From Phoronis pallida (Eukaryota > Phoronida > Phoronidae), in assembly GCA_028565715.1 (NCBI GenBank), contig JAOXYC010216461.1, positions 1 to 16,527 of the forward strand: a stretch of 16,527 nucleotides of DNA, in the 5' to 3' direction. The notes under the pieces were generated by a model. It worked only from the letters and a program-made list of their open reading frames with translations. It did not search any database and was not told the DNA's origin. This document shows positions 8,747-16,527 of the stretch, one piece after another (the first letter of the stretch is position 1; every line of letters starts with the position of its first letter). Both the position numbers and the translations under genes were made by a program.

Positions 8747-11700
8747 ATGCCCGGGGACGCTAAGAAAATGTGGCAGCTGTATGTTCACGGCTATAAAGGA
8801 AAAGTGCTGTCTTTCCGAATCGGAATGGCGAGTGGCATTTAAATATATTATTAATGACGTGTATCATATTGTGTTTTAACAGTCTAGATAGTCTAGCTAT
8901 AATTATGACCCTCGTATTGAATTGAATTGAATTGAATAATCTTTATTTTATCAAATATGTCAATATTTACAAAAAATGTAATACAAATAATACGGGTACA
9001 GATTCACCAATTTTGGTATACATATCGGTCGGTTTTTCACCCATTTTGGTATCCAACTGTTTTGAAATTTTCGATCAACCTTTAATCAATGTTACCAAGT
9101 TTTGCGTTCTGTCGATAATGTTTCCAATATTCCTAGCGTCACCAAACGATCAATCACAAGGAAGGGTAGATATTTATAAAATGGCTGCAATGTAACTACC
9201 CCAGAAACAAGTGCCATCTATCGGATTATTACGCAATTAATTTTAACTGCGTATTTACTAGGGCTGTAACGGGTCAAACAAAATTCGGTTCGGTTCGGTT
9301 CGGTCCGCTTTTTTATTCGGTTCCGTTTCCTTTTCGGTTCGGTCCATATGAATAAGAAGATCAAATGAAAGTACATGTTGATTAGTATTAAAACGTAACA
9401 GTAAACAATTGGTATAACAGTAACAGTAACCACTTATAGGTATATCAGTAACAGTTAACGTATTATGTAAAGAAGAATAACTGAAAAAAATTAAAACAGT
9501 CTTCACAAATCGTGGCTTATTCGGTTTGAATCCGTGGTTTGAATAAAACGAAAGAAAACAGATATATTTAAATGAAATTTGGTTGAATTGTGCAGAATGT
9601 AACTAAAAATGCACTTTGACTTTTTCTTTTGACCCGAACCGAAAATCAAGAATTTGGTTGACCCGAATCGATATGCAGTCTGGACCGGAACCGATTGTAC
9701 TTTCGGGTCACCGTTACAGCCCTAGTATTTACCCAATCGATGACAGTTCTGTGTGTTACTGAAAAATCGACTGAGACATGTTTTGTGATTGATTGTTAAA
9801 TTGTTTCTACAAGAGCTGAGTACCATTCTGATTTCTACGACACAAATGCTTTTAAATCATTAAAAGTTATTTACAAAAACATGCACACCCTCAAGTAAAA
9901 TGCTTTCATAGTTACAAACCTTATACATTTTCGATTGAAAAGCATCTGTTCTCTGCATAACTGGCGGATTCTTATAGTCCTGAGGCAAGATGGAATATTT
10001 GGCTGAACCTTGTTTTCTCTGATAACAGCAATGTTATCGCCGTTTCTGATAGAGGAGACCTTACTGATGATAAATCAGCAGGATGGCAAGAGTGGCATCT
10101 TTGGGGAAAAAAATTATTAACCAAAATCTATAACGGTCTCCAAACCGAAATTTTAAAAATGAGTTAATTGGTAACATTTCAACTATTGCTCGAAAAAAGA
10201 TATTGAAATTATTGAATTATTTAACTGATGAAACATTTGAAACATTTACACAGATCAGCATATGTCTTCGATACCACACAATTCAAAAGGCCGCCATACA
10301 GAGGCGGCGAAGTCACATATTAGACATATTTTAGGGGTTTTTGGTGAACGAGCTTGCTTTTGGTGGCAAATTGCCCGATTCGTTAGTTGAATTAAACATT
10401 CAAAAGTTGTACATGAGTCAGTATATGTTTTTGAAACCAAAAATTTCAAAATGGCCGACAACCAAGGGAAGTCACTAAGCAAGACTTATCTTGGTTATAT
10501 TTTGGTATATCAATAAAAGGCAATTGTTTTTGGTAGCAAAATGTGTGCTTTGTTAAATGTATAACACATTTAAAATGTTACCATTGATCAGCATATGTGC
10601 TTGAAGTCATAAAATTCAAAATGGCGTCAAACAGGGGGAAGAAAAGTCAAACAAAAGACGTTTCTTGAAAATATTTTGGGATACGAGCTTTCTTTATGTA
10701 GTAATATGTGGGTTATTTTATTTAAATAGATATATCATGTTGAAAGGATTGACATGGATTAGCAAATATTTTTCAAATCGTCAAATTTAAAATGGCCGCC
10801 AAACAGGGAGAAAAAAGTCAAACAAAAGACATGTAATTGGTATATTTTGGTATGAGTGCTTGTTTTGGTTGGAATATGTGAGCTCCATTAGATAGGTAAA
10901 TAATTTAAAACATTTTTAAACGGTTTACATGGATCATCATATGTTTTCAGAATACTAAAATTTAAAATGTCCGCCAAGGCAAAGGAAGAAAAGTCACGGC
11001 AATAATAGACATACATTGTTGATATTTTGATATAAAAGCTCGTTTTTGGTAGCGAAATGTTTGTAAAAAGGAATGATTACATAAATAATATGCTTATCCA
11101 CAGGCCGTATAATCTTTTAAAAAGCCTATTTTTTAACAGAACACATATTTGCCTACTGAAAACAAGCTCCTAAACCCAAATATAACCAAAATACTCTCTT
11201 ATCTGTCTTTGCTTTCCCTGTTTCGCGGAAATTTTGAAATTTTTGATTTCAAAAACATGTGCTATGCAAAACTTTTCTTTTTATTTAACTAAGCAGGCAC
11301 TCTGCTCCCAAAAACAGGCTCAATAACCAAAATATATCTAACATGTGACTTAAATGCCCCTGTTTGACGGCCATTTTGAATTTTTGGTAACAAAACACGC
11401 TCTTAAACCATATAACCAAGATATACCTATTATGTGACATTGACTTCCCTATTAGGCGGCCATGAAAAAATGCAGCTAAACATTTAAAACATATTACAGG
11501 TTGAATAAGCATGTGGGGTCGTGTCTCTATTGGAATACATGTTTTTACACTAATTTCAATATTTTCATTGTGTTTTAGCTGAAATGTGACCATTAGTCGT
11601 TTTTAAATAATTCGGTTGTGTAGGAGACCGTTATAGATTTTGGTCAATTAAAAAATGTCTCCAAATTGAGATGCCAGTCTGGCCCTCCAGCTCATTTATC

Positions 11701-14105
11701 ATCAGTAAGGTCTCCTCGATCAGAAACAGCAATAAAATTGCTGTTATCAGAGAAAACAAGGTTCGGCTGGCTGCCTCAGGACTATTACTTACGATTTGTT
11801 TTCAATTAATGATGAATCTATCAACAATGCACAATATTAAATGAGTGCAGTTTGATAATTATTGATATTTGTATGTCGACTTTAAGAAGTGTAGACTACC
11901 TTTAATACATAATGCAAACTTTATTTCTCATTTTAGGATGCGACCATCCAAGATCTTATTTCAATGATTGGAAAGGAGGTTGGTTTGCAGTCTAAAGAAA
12001 TGATCGTATTATATGCAGGTACAGTACATGTATGGACAACACGCCGTTATGTCCGTTATGCTATTAGAGATTAGTGCCAGAATTTTTACACTGAGTTATC
12101 CGGATAAACTTTGTTCGCGGGGCAATTGGGTGATAATGTTGATCTATAAGTCACGAATTGTTTTCTCGGTATTTCATGAGTTTGATGTTTACAATAGGGA
12201 TCTCAGTTACACAATCTTCCGTATAGTTGCATATAAACTGTCAACTTTTATTTATAAAAAACTCACTTTTATTGCAGGCAAGCAGTTGAACCCTAACACA
12301 GCACATCAAGATTACTTCGAAGACTATGACATTCATAATCTAAGCACTCTAGTTTTGGTTACAAGAGTACGCGGAGGACACAATTTGAAACCAACTCGGG
12401 CACCTCGCATTGTAAGTACTGAGTCCTTGGTGAGCTGTGAGGATCCGGCAAACATTGACTTGAAAGGAACTGTGATTATCTCGTAATGAGTACTAGCTGT
12501 AGGTTTGGGCACTGGCAATGGGGTATGCAGTTACTCTAGTCAGCGGCTCCTACTTTCACCCAAGACAGAAGTATCGTGCATTGTCCAAGATCATTAAGAG
12601 TTAAACATTTGACATTGATTAGAATCACATTGATATATGGAAGATATTTTTGCCTATATATTTAATACTGAGGTCATGGCAGGAACATTTTCCATGTACT
12701 TTGGTACTAGTTATTTTTTAAACATGTTGTATTAAACACGACTTTATACTGTTTAGTTTCTTCAATGTCGTGTTTTCGTACTTCGAAAAAACCTCCTTTC
12801 TCAGCATCTACCTGACGTAGTAGTCGATTGTTGCCATGAGTATGGAAATCATGATAGGTTCGTGTTTAATTAAACATCTTTTTATTGTGAGAAAGGTAGA
12901 GCACCAGAAACATTACCGTTACATGAATACGTGCTTTTCCTGACAATGATCTAACTAAAGGTGCTTAATTTACTTCGCGATAACGGATTACAAATCCTTT
13001 TCCAGAACAATACAACAAAACATTATTTATAAAACCTTACAGTGGAGTGTGTGGCATTCGTGTTGTTCCTATTTTTCAGCAATCTCCAGTACGTTACTCC
13101 CAAGAACCTTGCATAATTTCAGATGAGGATTCTGATAAGTGTAAAAGAGTTCGAATGCCATGTGGACATCCAATCGGTATGATGTTTTAAATTATCCATA
13201 TATCACCTACAATTTCTCCAAGTTGCTGATAAAACCTTTATGAAAATGTATTGCTTTTTACATTTACCAGACATGCACCTGCATTTTAATTCCGATACAG
13301 ATTTAAAATGAATGTAAATAAAATTGTGTAATATGTATTTTTTTGGAACCCTAGCACCATCTGAACTGAAACGTTATTGCCGAGAGAAATTAAAGAAAGG
13401 TGACTACGTGTTTCTATGTCCGCTCAAGTCTTGTAAGGTGGTGTGGAACTACAGCACTATTCGCCGGTATGCAGCACTCGATGATAAGGAGATGCAAGAA
13501 TTTGAAGAACAGATTTCAATGAACTATGCGAGAAGAGTACTCGGTACATGTATTAACTGTATATTACATTACATCTTAGTGAATGAGTGTGATACAGATA
13601 ATGTTTAAAATGTTATATGCATGGTGTGCGTAATTTAATGGCTAAAAGACATATTTCAGTAGTAGTTTATACATTGAAACAGATCTTAAATTTGACGTGT
13701 CTATCATGCAGAGCATAATGATAATACAAATATCCTCGTGCATGCCAGAGCCACTCATACTGGCTTACAGCGTTAAAATTACCACAGAAAATACTAGTTA
13801 CTAGGCGCTTAGTTGGTGGAGCGCCTGTCCATGTTCCATTCCTTGAGTCAAGTCATCAATAATACTTATGTGATATTAGAGTCATTGTTCATATTGTGTA
13901 ATACATTATTATAAATATAAAGATGTGATTTGTTCCAGGTGAAATCGCCACGTGTTCTGGTTGTTTGTCGACATGTTTGCGAGACGATGATGAAAACCGC
14001 GTCCAATGTCCACACTGCATAAAAAGGGTTCTATGTTCCGACAGTCGGAACATAGAGCTGTCGGAACATAGAGCACATAAAATACACGTCGTTTTCGGAA
14101 TATAG
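8747..14105 (+). CDS. Gene C: ubiquitin-like domain plus RING/IBR-like protein, six exons
   Basis: Exons 8747-8827, 11937-12018, 12278-12411, 13080-13176, 13355-13543 and 13939-14105 join in frame to 249 aa. An ATG at 8768 would give 242 aa, and residues below count from that Met, which matches ubiquitin M1. Residues 1-81 form a beta-grasp ubiquitin-like domain: MWQLYVHGYKGK, DATIQDL, LYAGKQL (ubiquitin IFAGKQL, including the K48 equivalent), STLVLV, ending RVRGG like ubiquitin LRLRGG. A linker follows, then C103, C113, MPCGH (118-122), C133, C146, C151, and an IBR-like part with C193, C196, C200 and CPHC (211-214). The chain then runs into a 16-bp minisatellite and stops; RING2 is absent. 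Intron 1 needs a GC donor (ATG|GCGAGT at 8828). It is likely an E3-like adaptor that works with an E2, perhaps the divergent neighbour. Poly(A) signal at 14340. Confidence 0.85.
8917..8936 (+). repeat. (GAATT)n microsatellite
   Basis: A short run of four GAATT-type units lies just inside gene C intron 1. Confidence 0.6.
9259..9724. mobile_element. hAT-type MITE (466 bp) in gene C intron 1
   Basis: The ends are TAGGGCTGTAACGG and its exact complement CCGTTACAGCCCTA. They are flanked by a perfect 8-bp target-site duplication GTATTTAC (9251-9258 and 9725-9732). An 8-bp duplication and TAGGGCTGTAAC-type ends are standard for the hAT superfamily. Just inside the ends are clustered TTCGG/CCGAA motifs (9284-9345 and 9633-9705), like hAT subterminal transposase-binding repeats. 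There is no transposase, so it would need enzyme in trans. The perfect duplication suggests a fairly recent insertion. Confidence 0.9.
10233..11060 (+). repeat. Tandem ~170-bp subrepeats, left arm of the fold-back element
   Basis: About five diverged units each contain a GATCAGCATATG-type stretch (near 10253, 10415, 10586, 10757 and 10932), then AAAATTCAAAATGGCCGCC, AAACAGGGGAAGAAAAGTCA, a TTGGTATATTTTGG stretch and a GCTTGTTTTTGGTAGC stretch. Spacing is 162-175 bp. The divergence between copies indicates an old array. Confidence 0.7.
11110..11546 (-). repeat. Inverted ~170-bp subrepeats, right arm of the fold-back element
   Basis: The same subrepeat appears in reverse: GGCGGCCAT (11456-11464), GACGGCCATTTTGAA (near 11368) and GCGGAAATTTTGAAATT (near 11225), each with CCAAAATAT and CAAGCTC-type blocks. 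The right arm holds about two to three copies against five in the left arm. Confidence 0.6.
12412..13079 (+). other. Intron 3 of gene C
   Basis: The donor is ATT|GTAAGT and the acceptor ATTTTTCAG, with phase 0 on both sides. No other feature is recognised inside. Confidence 0.8.
13080..14105 (+). other. RING1/partial IBR-like cysteine module of gene C
   Basis: Exons 4-6 carry a Cys/His series typical of metazoan proteins that have an MPCGH signature after an N-terminal Ubl. From general knowledge of RBR ligases, one expects RING1, IBR, then RING2 with a catalytic Cys. Here the series ends after CPHC, about halfway through an IBR, and the last 26 or so residues are repeat-encoded. Zinc binding by the first part is plausible; ligase transfer chemistry through RING2 is not possible from this chain alone. 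Confidence 0.65.
13544..13938 (+). other. Intron 5 of gene C
   Basis: The donor is CTCG|GTACAT and the acceptor TTGTTCCAG, phase 1. Gene A has no intron at the matching position: its coding sequence runs through in one 320-bp exon. Confidence 0.8.
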
Positions 14106-14174
14106 AGCTGTCGGAATATAGAGCTGTCGGAACACAGAGCTGTCGGAACATAGAGCTGTCGGAATATAGAACTG
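14029..14174 (+). repeat. 16-bp minisatellite at the 3' end of gene C coding sequence
   Basis: The unit TCGGAACATAGAGCTG occurs near-perfectly at 14045, 14061 (variant end), 14095, 14111, 14127, 14143 and 14159. One inverted copy at 14029-14044 forms a 30-bp palindrome with the first direct copy. The gene C stop codon (14103-14105) lies inside the array. Because 16 is not a multiple of three, each added or lost unit would change the C-terminal frame. Confidence 0.85.
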
Positions 14175-14339
14175 TAACCGTGATGTACACAAAGTCTACA
14201 TCCACTTCAAAACTGACCCTCTGTATACACTTTCCGTTTCCGACTACTTTATCCAAATTACCCTACACTATTCCACCGTTGATAGCAATGCTACTCAGTG
14301 ACATCTACTGTCGCCTACACATGTTATATAGAACAAGTC

Positions 14340-14345
14340 AATAAA
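14340..14345 (+). terminator. Poly(A) signal of gene C
   Basis: AATAAA lies 235 bases after the gene C stop codon. A second AATAAA at 14809-14814 is an alternative. Confidence 0.5.
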
Positions 14346-16365
14346 ATCAATTATTCACCAATTGTACTATTTTACATGACAACATATTGTGTAGGGGTTC
14401 AAGTTGTTAAAAACGAATATGGCAATCATTTAGTCATGAGCATATATCACTTTATGCTGTTAACTACACAAAAAATATTAAACTGAAATCAGACTTTCAA
14501 ATTGAAGCCTATCTTATGGCATCCCCTAAAGGCCTCATTTCTCTTTAGGGTTATGTGCATATCGGTTTATTAAATCGTTTGGTCCGGTTGTTCTACGTAA
14601 GATGTACGAGTTTACTATGATTGGGGGGAGGCTGAATGAGGGTATTTATAACCAATGAATGTGAAATAATTCTGTGTTTATTACAATGTCTTGTTGAAGT
14701 TTGTACCTAATGTTATATCTAGAAATATATATATATGTATACAACTTCAATGCTGTAAATCATTATGAACATATTTGCTTTACTTTTGTTAATCATAGAC
14801 GTGATCAAAATAAATCTATATATCTACTATAAGTATTATTATTATTATTGTGAATTCACATGTAAAGCAATGTTTTAAACAAATCATAATTACATATGCA
14901 TGTATGCATGAAGAAGCAGCCGTACTCGTCAAGCGATCGACTTGGTGAATTATCAACACTGACATACGAGACATTTTAGGTTAGCTGTTACAGTTATAAC
15001 CATGACGAATGGAGGTAGTATTTACGCTCAGGGCTAATTACAACACACTTTAAAGGAACATATCTTTAAAACTAATAAAAAAAAACCCGCCATAAATGTA
15101 TATAATATTCTAAAATTAGATGTAAATAAAAACTTATGTTCTATCTATACTCACGAATCTGACATTCTCATGGTCGTTTTTTGAAAGGGAAATCTGAGAA
15201 TTGGAAATAAAAAATTTAAAGATATATCATGTGGTCCGTTTCCTGAGGGGTCGAGAGCTCAAGTTTGTCGACAAGGTTGAGGTGAAGTCAAAGCCTTATC
15301 TCCAAACCACAGGGACAATGGATCCTTTCATGGGGGCCTTTAGGCTTTATACAAACAAACAATAGACTAGCTGAGAGTAGTACTTGATTTATGACCATCC
15401 GTATGTTTATTGACATATACACCTGGGCCTTCTATTGTATTGGAGATAATAGCTAGTAAACATAGAGGACAAAGGCAGAGATCTAGGTCAATCAGTATAC
15501 CCTTTGCTCAGACGCTGGGGCCTATGTCTAAAACTAGGTACATCAAAGCAACATCATATAACCTTCAATTTGGTGTCTGGAAATTTGGGTAGGCTTTCTC
15601 ACTTCTCTTTTATTCTACTTTTAATGCGGTTTTTGTAGTTTTTCCAAGAAAAATCCCATCTTTTTGATTTTTTTCACTCGGAGTGCTCATATATCGTTAA
15701 AAGCCTGAGACACCTTCTTAGAGTTCAATAACGCCTCAAAGCCAAAAAAATTCATAGCGTTTCGGTGAGCCACTAGTCAGCGAGAAACGATCTCCCTATT
15801 GAGAATTTCAAAAATTGCAAATTTTACCTAAAAATGACCTAACTTTCCTTAGTCATCAAACTTGTTAAAAAAAAAAATGTTAATTCGGGTTTAAGAACCC
15901 TGGAGGTTTTTTGAATGTCATTCACAAAGTTTTTGGTTGCTGAAAATGTTTTAAAAACAGAATTGTTTATAAGTTCAAATTAGCCCTTATCGTAACCTTA
16001 AAGCAGAGCATGAGTGAACTTGTGTAAACCAAACAGAGGAGACTAAAAAGCTAAAACATTGATAATTTTACTAATTAAGCTCATCTCGATGGGCGAGTAT
16101 TTAGATAAATCCGAATGGAAGGGTGAAGCGGGTCATTGTTTAAAGAAAGAAATTAAACGTAAATTGATGATAAATCCATTTCAGAATCGTATCGTCATGT
16201 TGGTGATGTTCATATATTATCTTGTGTGTGCTCCGAAATTCACCTTTTCATTTAAGTTCAATTTGTGTAGTGCATAGGATGACGAAAGCAGTTACGAACA
16301 AAACCACCAATTTTAAAAAATCGCCACGCTAAATAAATGCGTCACGGCAAGTTCATCGCTGCAAT
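14346..16365. other. Downstream region with no gene recognised
   Basis: It contains short frames only. A 72-codon frame at 16059-16277 has a charged stretch (YLDKSEWKGEAGH, LKKEIKRKL) and could hold an exon, but nothing in it was recognised and splice sites are not compelling. Confidence 0.35.
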
Positions 16366-16394
16366 GTTAATAATAATAATAATAATAATAATAG
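16366..16394 (+). repeat. (AAT)n microsatellite
   Basis: About nine AAT units. A shorter ATT run lies near 14836 and an AT-rich run near 14727. Confidence 0.7.
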
Positions 16395-16431
16395 ACACTT
16401 TTAGCACTACGTTTTTGCTAGACACATAAAC

Positions 16432-16456
16432 GTGACCGAACTTAGGGTTCGGTCAC
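16432..16456. repeat. Perfect 10-bp hairpin near the window edge
   Basis: GTGACCGAAC (16432-16441) and GTTCGGTCAC (16447-16456) are exact complements with a 5-nt loop. A second imperfect palindrome, ATTCTGAGGCGAA with TTCGCCAGAAT, lies at 16485-16511. The pair could be the end of a transposon that continues beyond the window. Confidence 0.45.
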
Positions 16457-16527
16457 ATATCGATGGGTGAAAAAGTAGGTGAACATTCTGAGGCGAAGAA
16501 TTCGCCAGAATCACATCTTACCCCCAA

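Larger units (their letters stand above)
9975..11784. mobile_element. Fold-back DNA element with long inverted repeats (1.8 kb) in gene C intron 1
   Basis: The ends are inverted copies starting TAGTCCTGAGGC and ending GCCTCAGGACTA. Similarity runs for about 180 bp strongly (CTTGTTTTCTCTGATAACAG, GAGGAGACCTTACTGATGAT, AAAATCTATAACGGTCTCC) and more weakly to about 240 bp. The flanks read TTA on both sides (9972-9974 and 11785-11787), a possible 3-bp target duplication. The inside has no convincing transposase gene; it consists of about 170-bp subrepeats in opposite orientation in the two arms. It is a non-autonomous fold-back or large MITE. The superfamily is uncertain: TTA would suit PIF/Harbinger, while TA would suit Tc1/mariner. 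Confidence 0.75.
8768..12411 (+). other. Ubiquitin-like domain of gene C (exons 1-3)
   Basis: The Ubl is split over three exons (8768-8827, 11937-12018, 12278-12411). The order of strands and turns follows ubiquitin, with about four extra residues in the loop before the DYxI segment (QDYFEDYDI). The hydrophobic face is kept in altered form: V44, L45 and V75 stand near the positions of ubiquitin L43, I44 and V70. The Gly-Gly at residues 80-81 is followed by His and a basic linker, so the diglycine is internal in the precursor. Identification rests on direct residue matching, not on a database search. Confidence 0.85.

Noticed and set aside
8828-8836. GT donor in GAGTGG for gene C exon 1
   Set aside because: It leaves phase 1, which breaks the frame of the DATIQDL exon and soon meets a stop.
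9218-9506. Minus-strand frames rich in Arg, Thr and Glu-Pro
   Set aside because: They are translations of the TTCGG repeats of the hAT MITE, not a transposase.
10233-11060. CRISPR-like array
   Set aside because: The units are about 170 bp, diverged and directly adjoining, with no short identical repeats or unique spacers, and the DNA is animal.
11285-11593. Minus-strand frame of 102 codons
   Set aside because: It lies in the subrepeats of the fold-back element, with no transposase motif.
12013-12486. Plus-strand frame of 157 codons
   Set aside because: It reads through gene C intron 2 and past the exon 3 donor. Only 12278-12411 of it is coding.
13909-14256. Minus-strand frame of 115 codons
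   Set aside because: It is antisense to the last exon of gene C and kept open by the 16-bp repeat; the repeated peptide has no family features.

Overview
The window is animal nuclear DNA. It is AT-rich and gene-sparse, with short exons in GT-AG introns, AATAAA poly(A) signals, DNA-transposon remnants, a tRNA-derived SINE and microsatellites. The species cannot be read from the sequence. The repeat style and a lineage-expanded family of ubiquitin-like/RING/IBR genes would suit a lophotrochozoan such as a bivalve, but this is a guess. No bacterial, phage or CRISPR feature was seen.

From 1 to 3872 there is mostly non-coding DNA: a 22-bp minisatellite near 1740, a minus-strand tRNA-like SINE near 2100-2175, a 10-bp perfect hairpin near 2412 and a 42-bp direct repeat near 2470-2620. 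Gene A (plus strand, 3873-6135, four exons, 255 aa) is a diverged RING/IBR-type protein. From 6136 to 7572 lie its 3' UTR and low-complexity spacer. Gene B (minus strand, 8419-7573, three exons, 148 aa) is a complete ubiquitin-conjugating enzyme whose layout matches UBE2L3. Gene C (plus strand, 8747-14105, six exons, 249 aa, or 242 from the second Met) starts about 330 bp away in the opposite direction and encodes a ubiquitin-like domain followed by a RING/IBR-like cysteine module. Its 3.1-kb first intron holds a complete 466-bp hAT-type MITE with an 8-bp target duplication and a 1.8-kb fold-back element made of inverted arrays of about 170-bp subrepeats. From 14106 to 16527 I see only the gene C 3' UTR, small repeats and unassigned DNA.

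The most interesting reading is a compact ubiquitin-type cassette: an E2 and a Ubl-E3-like gene arranged head to head over a shared promoter with two exact GGGAATTTCC (NF-kappaB/Rel consensus) sites, plus a tandem E3-like paralogue that has lost a recognisable Ubl. The E2 lacks the acidic residue after the active-site Cys, as UBE2L3 does, which fits pairing with RBR-type ligases. Both E3-like proteins stop inside the IBR module and have no RING2, so they may work as adaptors, decoys or scaffolds rather than as complete RBR ligases. An innate-immune role is inference from the kappaB sites only.
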